Below, one piece after another: positions 34,758 through 43,555 of a DNA stretch of 64,000 bases. Within the stretch, counting starts at the first letter, position 1. Every line of letters starts with the position of its first letter. The notes below the pieces were generated by a model. It worked only from the letters and a program-made list of their open reading frames with translations, made no database searches and was not told the DNA's origin. Origin of the DNA: Chloroflexota bacterium (lineage in GTDB: Bacteria > Chloroflexota > Anaerolineae > Aggregatilineales > Phototrophicaceae); the NCBI GenBank assembly GCA_011523545.1, contig WTGN01000022.1, forward strand, positions 25,818 to 89,817, given 5' to 3'. The translations under genes and the position numbers were made by a program.

Positions 34758-35957
34758 CTAGGGAATCAGGCCGAGTTCGCGGCCCGCTCGCGTAAAGGCG
34801 GCGATGGCTTGATCCAACTGTTCAAATGTCAGCGCTGCCGACATCTGCACGCGAATGCGGGCTTGGCCTTTTGGTACGACCGGATAAAAGAAGCCGGTGA
34901 CATAAACGCCGCGCTCATATAGCCGATTCGCCAGGTCCTGCGCCAGTTGCGCCTCATCCAGCATCACGGGAATGATGGGATGTTCGCCTTCCAGCAGGCG
35001 AAAGCCAGCCTGTTGCAAGCCTTGGCGGAAATGTTGCGCATGTCCGTGCAGTTTTGCTCTCAGATCATCGCCAGCCCGGGCCAGTTCAATTGCCTTGAGC
35101 GCTCCACCGGCCAGCATCGGCGGCAAGGCATTGGAAAAGAGATAAGGACGAGACCGCTGGCGCAGCATGTCAATGACGGGCTGCGCGGCAGCGACGAATC
35201 CGCCGGCAGCGCCGCCCAGGCTCTTGCCCAGCGTACCGGTGATGATATCGGCGCTTAGCCCAAAATGGGCGGCCGTGCCTTTGCCCTGCGGCCCGAGAAT
35301 GCCGGTGGCATGGCAGTCATCGACCAGGAGCAGCGCATCGAATCTGTCGGCCAGTTGGCGCAGCTGCGGGATATTGGCGATGGTTCCATCCATCGAGAAG
35401 ACGCCGTCCGTGGCGATGACAATGCTGCGCGGCGCCTCGGCGGCTGCCCGCTCCAATTGCGCCTCCAAATGCGTCATGTTGTTGTTTTCGAAGCGATAAC
35501 GTCGCGCCTTGCAGAGGCGAATGCCATCGATAATCGAAGCGTGATTGAGCGAGTCGGAGATGATCGCGTCTTCCGCAGTCAGCAGGGGTTCAAAGACGCC
35601 GCCGTTTGCGTCAAATGCGGCCGCGAACAGGATGGCATCGTCCGTTTCCAAATATTCGGCGATGCGCCGTTCAAGCTTGCGGTGCAGATCGAGCGTGCCG
35701 CAGATGAAGCGCACGGACGCCATACCATAGCCATATTCATCCATTGCCGCCTTGGCTGCGGCGATGATCTCCGGATGGTCGGCAAGGCCGAGATAATTGT
35801 TGGCGCAAAGGTTGACGATTGTACGCTCGCGCCCGTTACGGCTAACCCGGATCTCGCCAGACTGAGGCGATGTGATCAGCCGTTCCCGCTTGTACAGCCC
35901 GTCACTCTCAATCGCTTTGAGTTCGTGTTGCAAGCGGCGATAGGTAGTTTGAGACAT
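34758..35957 (-). CDS. kbl: 2-amino-3-ketobutyrate CoA ligase (glycine C-acetyltransferase)
   Basis: 399 residues, the normal Kbl length. It is a PLP-dependent alpha-oxoamine synthase: [33 protein letters not shown], the PLP-phenolate DDCHATG and the Schiff-base Lys in GTLGKSLGG are seen. It cleaves 2-amino-3-ketobutyrate with CoA to glycine and acetyl-CoA. The operon kbl-tdh is the classic threonine degradation pair. A perfect TATAAT lies upstream at 36113-36118. Confidence 0.96.
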   Translation of the reverse strand: MSQTTYRRLQHELKAIESDGLYKRERLITSPQSGEIRVSRNGRERTIVNLCANNYLGLADHPEIIAAAKAAMDEYGYGMASVRFICGTLDLHRKLERRIAEYLETDDAILFAAAFDANGGVFEPLLTAEDAIISDSLNHASIIDGIRLCKARRYRFENNNMTHLEAQLERAAAEAPRSIVIATDGVFSMDGTIANIPQLRQLADRFDALLLVDDCHATGILGPQGKGTAAHFGLSADIITGTLGKSLGGAAGGFVAAAQPVIDMLRQRSRPYLFSNALPPMLAGGALKAIELARAGDDLRAKLHGHAQHFRQGLQQAGFRLLEGEHPIIPVMLDEAQLAQDLANRLYERGVYVTGFFYPVVPKGQARIRVQMSAALTFEQLDQAIAAFTRAGRELGLIP

Positions 35958-36005
35958 AGTCGATAGCCCGCTGCGCCTTCACGCCAGTTTGCGTTGCGGG
36001 TAGCC

Positions 36006-36051
36006 AACCCCACCCCCCGGCCCCCTCCCCGAAGCATCAAGGAGGGGGAGC
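36006..36051. repeat. Family B hairpin repeat
   Basis: C-rich arm, loop GAAGCATCAA and G-rich arm in the kbl leader region, between its presumed promoter and its start codon. Confidence 0.8.
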
Positions 36052-36112
36052 AAGACCTGGCGAGACGCAAGATACATTTTGCGTGGGCGGCGGTTCCACC
36101 TCGCGTGTGTCT

Positions 36113-36141
36113 ATTATAGGCGAATTCCCGCGCTGGTTGCA
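36113..36141 (-). promoter_or_regulatory. Putative promoter of kbl-tdh
   Basis: A perfect TATAAT on the minus strand (36113-36118). At 17 bp spacing the -35 position (36136-36141) reads TGCAAC, which is a poor match, so an activator might be needed. Confidence 0.4.
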
Positions 36142-36171
36142 GCCAATGGCGCGTACCGGCGGCAAAAGGAC

Positions 36172-37593
36172 CTATGGAGACCATTCCATGTCGCGGTCGA
36201 AGGGATACATCGGGCGCCGAATCTTGTGGAAGGGCAGGGTCTCGGGCAGGGCGTTGATGGCGCCCGGGCTGAGAGCCATGATCGCCTCGGGCGCGATGCG
36301 CTGAAAATCGGGGAAGAGATAACCCAGCTTCAAGCAAACGATGCGGTAAGCCAGCGGATCGAGGCGCAGCTCGGCGAATTGCGCCAGCGTCGTGAAGGCC
36401 AGGCGGCGCTCGCTGATGATGACATCGACCGCGTCAACGGTCAGGACGACGTGCCTGCCGCTGTCTTCACTCTTGTGCAGCGCCTTGACGACGCCGGTGA
36501 CAGTTAATGGCTGCCCGTGCACGGTGTCAAGTTTCCCGCCGAGCGACAGGCTCAGGCGCGCGTCATTTCCTGCCGCGAAGCAAGCGTCGACGGCAGCGGC
36601 ATCGGCCAAGCCGGCGAAGAGCGTTTTGGGAACACGATGCGCCAACAGCCGCTCCAGCATGTAGGGCACATCGCCGGCAGCGCCGCCGGTCACATTATCG
36701 CCGGAGTCGCTGAGGAAGACGGTCGTGGCGCTTGATGCCAGCGCCATGGCGATGCACTCGTCGGTACTGCCGGTGGGCACGCCGAACGTAAATTCGTGAC
36801 GGGCATTCCAATAGGCGGCTGCCAGAACGCGGGCGGCGGACCAGGTCGCCTCGTCGTCCATGCCGAGGGCGACGGCGGCCGCCTGGCTGCGCGCTTGATC
36901 GGCCCAGGTGAAGCCGACCAGCAGCGAGGCATCCAGCACTTTGTCGCCGTCGATGAGCGCTTCAATTTGGGCGTAGACCGATTTGCCCGGTTCGACGATG
37001 GTCATAGCCCGTTCGCCGGAGAGCAGCAGCGGTATTGGGATGAAGGCTTTCAGCGGGCGGATGCCGGCGCGCAGGCAGCTCATGAGCAGGTCAAAGGCGC
37101 GGGCGCGGGTCTCGGGGCCGTCTTCGTGCGGCGCGGTGCGGTAGGCGCTGATGAGATCGAGCTGTTGCATGATGGCGGCGGAGAGGTTGCCGTGCAGGTC
37201 GTAGCTGGCGCTGATGAGCGAGTCGGGGCCGACCAGCCGGCGGACGGCGCCGATGAAGTCGGCTTCGGCGTCGTCGATGCCCTCGACGGCCATCGCGCCG
37301 TGCATATCGAGGTAAACCCCATCCCAGGGACCGGCGGCTTTCAGGCCCTCAAGGATTTCCTCTTTGAGCGCGTCGTAGACGGCGCGGCGCAGGACCCCGC
37401 CCGGCACTGCGCTCGCCTGCATAATCGGCACGAGTTCGGCATCATCGTAGGACGCGGCGAAGGGATAACGCGCGCGCAAGGCGTCGCCACGCAGCACAAC
37501 AAAGTCGGATAATTCCGAGGGCAGCGGCGAGAAGGTGGCGCATTCGATGGCGATGCCGGCGGCGGCGATTCGGAAAGTGGATGTGGATGTCAT
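36172..37593 (-). CDS. M81-family MlrC-like protein (microcystinase C family), copy 1
   Basis: 473 residues. MlrC hallmarks are the N-terminal GIAIECATFSPLPS (usually ESNTFSP), YLDMHGAM, the zinc motif DLHGN (Asp and His ligands) followed by APHED with the next His, and SDSGDNVTGGAAGD. Known MlrC hydrolyses linearised cyanobacterial peptides; most relatives are of unknown substrate and often sit in amino-acid or small-amide catabolic loci. The zinc ligands look intact. The paralogue at 37745-39208 lies directly upstream on the same strand, and the two are only distantly similar. Confidence 0.88.
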   Translation of the reverse strand: MTSTSTFRIAAAGIAIECATFSPLPSELSDFVVLRGDALRARYPFAASYDDAELVPIMQASAVPGGVLRRAVYDALKEEILEGLKAAGPWDGVYLDMHGAMAVEGIDDAEADFIGAVRRLVGPDSLISASYDLHGNLSAAIMQQLDLISAYRTAPHEDGPETRARAFDLLMSCLRAGIRPLKAFIPIPLLLSGERAMTIVEPGKSVYAQIEALIDGDKVLDASLLVGFTWADQARSQAAAVALGMDDEATWSAARVLAAAYWNARHEFTFGVPTGSTDECIAMALASSATTVFLSDSGDNVTGGAAGDVPYMLERLLAHRVPKTLFAGLADAAAVDACFAAGNDARLSLSLGGKLDTVHGQPLTVTGVVKALHKSEDSGRHVVLTVDAVDVIISERRLAFTTLAQFAELRLDPLAYRIVCLKLGYLFPDFQRIAPEAIMALSPGAINALPETLPFHKIRRPMYPFDRDMEWSP

Positions 37594-37635
37594 GGCTTGT
37601 CTTCACATTTTGGCTTCGGATTGACGCTGGTTAAT

Positions 37636-37708
37636 GCGGACGACTCACAGGGTCACCCCTACGATTTCCGTGACGTGGTGGGCGAGTCACCGCCTCGCCC
37701 CTACGAGT
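37636..37708. repeat. Two family A hairpins
   Basis: A degenerate copy at 37636-37664 and a better one at 37680-37700 (GGGCGAGTC, loop ACC, one stem mismatch), between the two mlrC-like genes. Confidence 0.8.
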
Positions 37709-37744
37709 TCGTTTACGGTCTTCGTTTTGGCGCACATCTGTATA

Positions 37745-39208
37745 TCAAGCGAAGGGGTCATCGATCCAGGGATATTTGCGCAAGTCGGCGCGTTGGTAGG
37801 GGATCTGAGTAAAGATGGGCGGAATGGCGCCGGGGCCGGCCATGTAGATGATCTCGTCGGCGATAGGCGCGAAGCCGGCGTAAAAGTGCTGGGTCGATTT
37901 GACGACGAGCAGGCGCTTCGACCTGGGGTCGATGCCGAAGTTGGAGAAGACGACCGGGCTGAAAACCTGCCCGCGCCGGCTGTTGACGATGATGTCGATG
38001 CCCTGGCAGTGCAGGGCTGCCGAGTCGCCGCAATCCATGGCGACGGGCCCTTCGCTCTGGGTCCATTGCTGCTTCAAATCGGGGATGAGGCCGGTCACGG
38101 TGACGCGCAGGTCGAGCGGGTCGCCCGACATCGGTCCCATTTTACCGCCCAGCCGCAGGTCGAGCGCCGCGCCTTCGCCAGCCGACATGGCGACCTGGAC
38201 CGCGACCGGATCCCAGATCATGCCGAGGGCGGCGTCGGTCACAGCCCGTTCGAGCAGGGCGCGCAGGGCGAAGGTGGAATCGCTGGGCGCGCCGCCGCCG
38301 GGATTGTCCGATTGATCGGCGACCACGACGAGGCCGCTTTCGCGCTGCAAAGCTTTGTCCAGCGCCTGGTCCAGCGGCAGCGACGGCAGGTCAAGCCGGT
38401 GACGCAGGGCGAAGAGCTTCTGGCCGAATTCATGCGCCAGCCGCGCCGCCAGCGCCGGATCATCGTCCGTGATCGCTAGCATACGAGCGCCGCAGGTCGG
38501 CACATCGGCCCAAGGGAAACAATGAGCCAGCGAGAGCGAGAGCACGGCGGGTTCTTTTTCGCGCGCGATCATCTCGTCAACGAATCCGCGCATGGGTTGG
38601 AAGGGCGTCAGGTACATGCCGATCATGCGCGGGTCGTAGAGCGCCATGGTCGGCTTGGTCTTTGCTTCGGCGGCATCGGCGATGATGCTGAAGAGTTCTT
38701 CAGCGCGCTCGTTGATATCGATGTGCGGATATTCCTTGAAGATGACGACGGCGTCGACGGCGTCGATGGTCTCTTGCGTGAGGTCGCAGTGCAGGTCGAG
38801 TTCGACGCCGATCTTGGCATCGGGGCCGACTATTTCGCGCACGCGGCTGACGATGTCTGTTTCGCAGTCGTCGTAACCCTGCGCCACCATGGCGCCATGC
38901 AAGGGCAGCAGCACGATATCGACCGGCATGGCCGCGCGCAAGGCAGCGAGCAGCTCGTCGCGCAGGCGTTCGTAGACGGCGCGCACGGTCGTGCCGGCCG
39001 GCTGGGCGAAGGCGTAGAGGCTGAAGATGTAGTCCCAACCCCGTTCCTGGCAGCGGCGGCGGAAGATATTGAAGGGCCCGCCAAAGCCACCGAGATCGTC
39101 GGCCCCGTTGAGCTCGGCCGCGCGGACGACCTCGAAATCCGCCAGGCCGGTGGGCATAGGCGAGAAAGTGTTGGTCTCGGTTTCGATGCCGCCGGCGAAG
39201 ACTCTCAT
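37745..39208 (-). CDS. M81-family MlrC-like protein, copy 2
   Basis: 487 residues. It carries the canonical ETNTFSPMPTG start, LLPLHGAM, ELDLHCD and EYPHIDINERA (Asp, His and His zinc ligands), and DQSDNPGGGAPSDST. It is thus the more typical of the two M81 proteins. ATG 39208 has a GAGGA site. Both copies probably act on related small peptides or amides; the substrate is not known. Confidence 0.9.
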   Translation of the reverse strand: MRVFAGGIETETNTFSPMPTGLADFEVVRAAELNGADDLGGFGGPFNIFRRRCQERGWDYIFSLYAFAQPAGTTVRAVYERLRDELLAALRAAMPVDIVLLPLHGAMVAQGYDDCETDIVSRVREIVGPDAKIGVELDLHCDLTQETIDAVDAVVIFKEYPHIDINERAEELFSIIADAAEAKTKPTMALYDPRMIGMYLTPFQPMRGFVDEMIAREKEPAVLSLSLAHCFPWADVPTCGARMLAITDDDPALAARLAHEFGQKLFALRHRLDLPSLPLDQALDKALQRESGLVVVADQSDNPGGGAPSDSTFALRALLERAVTDAALGMIWDPVAVQVAMSAGEGAALDLRLGGKMGPMSGDPLDLRVTVTGLIPDLKQQWTQSEGPVAMDCGDSAALHCQGIDIIVNSRRGQVFSPVVFSNFGIDPRSKRLLVVKSTQHFYAGFAPIADEIIYMAGPGAIPPIFTQIPYQRADLRKYPWIDDPFA

Positions 39209-39336
39209 GTTCTTGTCCTCAGATTAATCCATGTTCTGCGCCAATTTGGGGTCGAAAGGCATTGACGCGCGAATACGCGTCCTGTCTTGAATATAGACCC
39301 TTGGCGGGCGGCGCGCAAGAAATCTTGCGGCGGATG

Positions 39337-39364
39337 TTGCGCAGGCAAGTCCTGTTGTTATAAT
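39337..39364 (+). promoter_or_regulatory. Putative promoter of the enolase-superfamily gene
   Basis: TTGCGC (39337-39342), a 16-bp spacer and a perfect TATAAT (39359-39364), about 53 bp before ATG 39418. Confidence 0.6.
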
Positions 39365-39417
39365 GTGCGCTGCGCGGCAATACGGCTGCGCCACTTCCGC
39401 AAACGGAGGGAGCCGAT

Positions 39418-40575
39418 ATGCAAGCCTTTACCATACGATCCATTGACCTACATACCGTGCTCTTGCCGTATCTGGCGCCATTTGAAACGAGCTTCGGCGC
39501 CGAGACGGACAAGGTAGCCGTGTTGGTGGAATTGACGACGGATGCCGGCGTGGTTGGCTGGGGGGAATGTTCGATCGAATTATGGCCCGGCTATGGTCAT
39601 GAGACGGCGGAGACGGCGGTGCACATGCTGAAGGAGTTCATGGCGCCGGCGGTAATTGGCGCGTCCGTCAGCGATCCGCGCGAGTTTCCCGCCTTGGTCA
39701 AGCGCTTTCGCGGCAATCAGCACACGCGTGCGGGCTTGGAAGCGGCGGTTTGGGATGCCTTCGCGCGGACGAATGAGATGCGGCTGACGGATTGCTTCGC
39801 GCATTATGCCCCCGCCGGCCATGAATCGGAGGGGCGGGCGACGGTCGGCGTCAGCATCGGCATTCAGCCATCGCTTGGCGCGACGATTGAGGCGGTGCGC
39901 GGTCGGCTGAAGCAGGGCTACGGGCGCGTCAAGCTCAAGATCAAGCGTGGTTGGGATGTGGACGTGGCGCGGGCTGTGCGGGCCGAGTTCCCTGCTATTC
40001 TGTTGATGTTGGACGCCAACAGCGATTATGAGCCGGCTGATGCCGAGCGCCTGGCTGTGTTAGACCAGTTCGACCTGCTGATGATTGAGCAGCCGCTGTC
40101 GCATGACGACATATATCAGCATGGCAAGCTGCAGAAGCGTTTGAAGACGCGCATCTGCCTCGACGAGAGTGTCAAGTCGGCAAGCGACTTAAATATTGCG
40201 CTGCAGGTGGGCGCCTTGGGCATCCTCAATCTGAAGCCGGCTCGGGTGGGCGGCTTCAGCGAGTCGCTGGAGATATACCGCATCTGCGTTGAGCATGATC
40301 TGCCTTTATGGATCGGCGGCATGCTGGAGACGGGCGTGGGGCGGGCGGCCAACATCGCCTTCGCTGCCTTGCCCGCTGTGAATCTGCCATCGGATATTTC
40401 AGCGACCGATCGGTATTTCGCGGCGGACATCAGCGAGCCGCCCTTTGTCTTGGGCGCGGGCAGCACCCTGGCCGTCCCCGACGGCTGCGGCATCGGCGTC
40501 GAGGTGCAGCGCGACCGGCTCGAAGAAGCCAAACGGCGCTGGCAGGAGAAGTATCCCTACAGGAGGGGACGTTAA
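39418..40575 (+). CDS. Enolase-superfamily enzyme, o-succinylbenzoate synthase/N-succinylamino-acid racemase or dipeptide epimerase type
   Basis: 385 residues of the muconate-lactonizing subgroup. Seen are the capping domain end ELWPGYGHETAE, the catalytic K-x-K (VKLKIKRGWD), metal ligands in LDANSDY, IEQPL and LDESVKS, and the second-Lys segment NLKPARVGGFSE, then GGMLETGVGRAANIAFAALP. The pattern fits OSBS/NSAR proteins best. No menaquinone genes are near, while a beta-lactamase-like protein and an Opp-type importer follow, so an amino-acid racemase or dipeptide epimerase role is more likely than MenC. A GGAGGG site precedes ATG 39418. Confidence 0.85.
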   Translation: MQAFTIRSIDLHTVLLPYLAPFETSFGAETDKVAVLVELTTDAGVVGWGECSIELWPGYGHETAETAVHMLKEFMAPAVIGASVSDPREFPALVKRFRGNQHTRAGLEAAVWDAFARTNEMRLTDCFAHYAPAGHESEGRATVGVSIGIQPSLGATIEAVRGRLKQGYGRVKLKIKRGWDVDVARAVRAEFPAILLMLDANSDYEPADAERLAVLDQFDLLMIEQPLSHDDIYQHGKLQKRLKTRICLDESVKSASDLNIALQVGALGILNLKPARVGGFSESLEIYRICVEHDLPLWIGGMLETGVGRAANIAFAALPAVNLPSDISATDRYFAADISEPPFVLGAGSTLAVPDGCGIGVEVQRDRLEEAKRRWQEKYPYRRGR

Positions 40576-40615
40576 GTTTGCGGCGTTTCGCCTTGTCTTG
40601 CGCGCCCTTCAATAT

Positions 40616-40665
40616 TCACCAACGAGGATGAGAAGCAACACCGAGAACACAGAGATTAGGCTAAG
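40616..40665. repeat. Family C repeat
   Basis: ACCAACGAGGATGAG followed by ACACCGAGAACACAGAGA, similar to the words at 1508-1577. Confidence 0.45.
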
Positions 40666-40725
40666 CGCTCTGCGGTGGTTTAATTTCACAGGATTCAATA
40701 CTTAGCTTTGGAAAGGGCGGGCAAG

Positions 40726-41640
40726 ATGACGCTCAGCGACAGGATCAGATCAATTGTCAGCGATGCGAATTTAGACGCCGGCGTCGCCGTCTGGCATATC
40801 GAATCGGGCAGGAAGCTGGATGTCAACGGCGATGCGCCCTTCCCGATGGCGAGCACATTCAAGATTCCGATTTTGGCGACAGCCTGCCGGCAGCTCGCCG
40901 CTGGCGAGATCAGCCTTGATGAGCGTATCGCGCTGGTCGATGATGACAAGAGCCTGGGCAGCGGCATCCTGCCCTACTTCGAGAGCGGCTTAAATCCGAC
41001 CTTGCGCGATCTGCTGACGCTGATGATCATCATCAGCGACAACACCGCGACCGACATCGTCGTCGATCATCTCGGCGGGCCGGCGGTCATTGAAGGCGCC
41101 ATGCATGCGCTCGGGCTGGCCGACATCTTCTTCAAGCTGAATTGCAAAGATCTGCTGCGGCACATATTCCCGCCTGAAGTGGCCGATCTGCCGCGCGAAG
41201 ACTTGGTGAAGTGGACGAGCGAGAACGACATACTGCGCGATGGCCTGGCCTTCAGCAAAGGGCCGGAGAACAACGTCAGCAGCGCCAATGCGATGAACGA
41301 ACTGCTGCATCAAATCTTCGGCGACCTGTTCCCGGAGGCTATCAGGCAAGTCGCGCTGAATATTTTGTACAAGCAACAGTTTAATGTGCGGCTGTCGCGC
41401 TTCCTGCCGCTGGGCACGAAGGTGGCGCACAAGACCGGCACCATTGGCGGCATCCGCAATGACTGCGGTATTATCCGCATCAGCGAAGACAGTCATGTGA
41501 TACTGACGCTGTTTGTAGAATGGAATGAAGCGCCGTATTGGAATCTGCCGGCGGCGCATCATCAGCGAGTCTTCGTCGTGGAGACGGCGATGGGCGATAT
41601 CGGCCGCGCCGTTTTCGACGAGTTTGCCGACACGCGTTGA
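40726..41640 (+). CDS. Class A beta-lactamase-like serine hydrolase, no signal peptide
   Basis: 304 residues. The three active-site motifs of the penicillin-binding/class A fold are present: S-x-x-K (MASTFKIP, residues ~44-47), SDN (IIISDNTATD) and KTG (VAHKTGTIGG). The omega-loop E-x-x-L-N with the deacylating Glu of true class A beta-lactamases is not found in the expected stretch. No signal peptide or lipobox is visible, so a cytosolic esterase or peptidase acting on imported compounds is possible. ATG 40726 follows AAAGGGCGGG. Confidence 0.82.
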   Translation: MTLSDRIRSIVSDANLDAGVAVWHIESGRKLDVNGDAPFPMASTFKIPILATACRQLAAGEISLDERIALVDDDKSLGSGILPYFESGLNPTLRDLLTLMIIISDNTATDIVVDHLGGPAVIEGAMHALGLADIFFKLNCKDLLRHIFPPEVADLPREDLVKWTSENDILRDGLAFSKGPENNVSSANAMNELLHQIFGDLFPEAIRQVALNILYKQQFNVRLSRFLPLGTKVAHKTGTIGGIRNDCGIIRISEDSHVILTLFVEWNEAPYWNLPAAHHQRVFVVETAMGDIGRAVFDEFADTR

Positions 41641-41724
41641 CCACAGAGGGGAGGGAGGGCCTATCGACAATTGGCGACCAGCGTTGCCTTTGTTCTTTTC
41701 CAATGGCTTAGGAGGATTCTAGAC

Positions 41725-43320
41725 GTGAACAAATCAAGACCGGTAATCTTGCTGCTGCTGATGGCTGTGATGCTTGTGTCGGGCGGCATGGCGCTGGCCC
41801 AGGACGACATGATGGCGGGCAAGGGCGGGCGCCTGGTAGTGGCCGATGCCAACTCCAATACCTCATTCGACCCCTTCGTATCGTCCTGGCATAGCTGGCC
41901 GCATTACGCCATCTATCCGACCCTATTCTCGCGCGCGTTGGATATGAGCTATGTCGGCTACCTGGCCGATACCTGGGAAGTCTCCGAGGATTCCAAGGCG
42001 CTGACGATCAATCTGATCGACTACGCCACCTTCACCGATGGGACGCCGATCGACGCGGCGGCGCTGAAGTGGAACCTGGAGAAGTATGCCGATCCCGAAT
42101 CAACCGCTTCAACCGGGCGCGCTCTGATCACGCTGATGGACAGCATCGAGGTCCATGACGATTTCAGCTTCACGATGCACATGAATTCGCCGCATGCGCC
42201 GCTGTTCTTCGTGCTGGCGGGCCTGGAGATCGTATCGCCGACTGCTTATGAAGCCATCGGACCCGACGACTTCGGCACCAACCCCGTTGGTGGCGGGCCC
42301 TTCATCCTGAAAGAACTGGTGACGGACAACTACGCCCTGTTCGAGCGCAATCCCGATTTCACCTGGGCGCCGCCCGAGCTGTACGATCACCCGGGTCCGG
42401 TCTTCCTGGACGAGCTGCAGATTCTCTTCATCGGCGAAGAGCAGACGGTCCTGGCCGCTTTGGAGACGGGCGAGATCTCCCTGGCCGGCATCCCGACGCA
42501 GAACCTGGCCGGCGCGGAAGCGAACCCGGATATCGATGTGCACGTGGCCCAGTTGAGCCAGATCCGCTATGTCGGCTTCAACACATCGAAGGATCCCTGG
42601 ACAAATCCTGACCTGCGACGGGCATTCGCCTACGCCACCGATCGGCAGGAATTCGTCACGCTGGCCTGGGACGACCTGGCCGAGCCGCTTTATCAGCCGC
42701 TGCCGCCGACCATCTGGGGCCACAACCCCGATCTGAACGCGATGGCGCCCAGCTTCGACCCCGAGAAAGCCGGCGCCATGCTGGACGAGCTGGGTTATGT
42801 CGATGCCGATGGCGATGGCTTGCGCGAAGACCCGGACGGCAATGACTGGACTGTGCCGCTGGCGACGGCGTCGCCCGATGAGTGGCTGCGGCAGGCCGAA
42901 GTGCTGGAGGCGCAATGGCGCGCCGTCGGCATTCCGCTGCAGATCGATGTGCTGGAATTCTCGGCCTTGATCGACCTGACAACCACCGGCGAGCATGATC
43001 TCTTCCTGCTGCTTTATGGCTACCAGGACCCCAGCATCTTGACTTACTTCTTCGATCCGGAACGCAAGGGCGGCAGCAACCGCGCCTGGTTCTCGACCGA
43101 TGAATTGACCGACCTGCTGGTCGCGGCCGATTCGCAGCTTGATCCGGACTTGCGTTATGAGGCGGTGACGGCGGTGAGCCAGTACATCATTGAAGCGTCG
43201 CCCTGGGTCTACCTGGCGGTGCCGCCGGCGCTGACGGGCGTGCGCACAGAGCTGATGGGCTGGCGCATCCATCCCGATACGAGCTTCCTGTATTGGAACG
43301 CCTACTTTGAGACGGAGTAA
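41725..43320 (+). CDS. Extracellular solute-binding protein family 5 (standard length), third system
   Basis: 531 residues from GTG 41725, chosen because a full GGAGG site (41711-41715) precedes it and a signal peptide follows (VNKSRPVILLLLMAVMLVSGGMALAQ). The family 5 pattern (FDPFVSSWHSWPHYAIYPTL, TFTDGTPIDAAALKWNLEKY, NPDLRRAFAYATDRQEF) is clear. A DADGDGLREDPDG loop is present near residue 365. It delivers substrate to the two permeases behind it. Confidence 0.92.
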   Translation: MNKSRPVILLLLMAVMLVSGGMALAQDDMMAGKGGRLVVADANSNTSFDPFVSSWHSWPHYAIYPTLFSRALDMSYVGYLADTWEVSEDSKALTINLIDYATFTDGTPIDAAALKWNLEKYADPESTASTGRALITLMDSIEVHDDFSFTMHMNSPHAPLFFVLAGLEIVSPTAYEAIGPDDFGTNPVGGGPFILKELVTDNYALFERNPDFTWAPPELYDHPGPVFLDELQILFIGEEQTVLAALETGEISLAGIPTQNLAGAEANPDIDVHVAQLSQIRYVGFNTSKDPWTNPDLRRAFAYATDRQEFVTLAWDDLAEPLYQPLPPTIWGHNPDLNAMAPSFDPEKAGAMLDELGYVDADGDGLREDPDGNDWTVPLATASPDEWLRQAEVLEAQWRAVGIPLQIDVLEFSALIDLTTTGEHDLFLLLYGYQDPSILTYFFDPERKGGSNRAWFSTDELTDLLVAADSQLDPDLRYEAVTAVSQYIIEASPWVYLAVPPALTGVRTELMGWRIHPDTSFLYWNAYFETE

Positions 43321-43348
43321 AGGCCGGCGGGATCCGCTACCAAGCTTC

Positions 43349-43526
43349 TAACCCCCCTCTAAATCTCCCCCCATTGCAATGGGGGGAGACTTCAGCTTTA
43401 CTGAGCGAGATCGTCACGAAATCGGAGATCGATATGCCGCGGATGCACCAATCAAACGTGCCAAGCACTTCGGCTGCGCTCCCCCTCTCCAATGCTTTGG
43501 GGAGGGGGCCGGGGGGAGGGGTTGGC
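43349..43526. repeat. Inverted pair of family B repeats
   Basis: One copy (43349-43391) in the usual orientation with loop ATTGCAAT, and one (43479-43526) in reverse orientation, enclose 87 bp of non-coding sequence. They lie between binding-protein and permease genes. Confidence 0.75.
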
Positions 43527-43555
43527 CAGCGTAAGGACGAAAAGGACACTTTCAC

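Noticed and set aside
39418..40575. Menaquinone gene menC
   Set aside because: The OSBS-like pattern fits, but no other menaquinone gene is near; the neighbours are peptide or amino-acid genes.
40726..41640. Antibiotic-resistance beta-lactamase
   Set aside because: No signal peptide and no omega-loop Glu motif; located in a catabolic or transport context.
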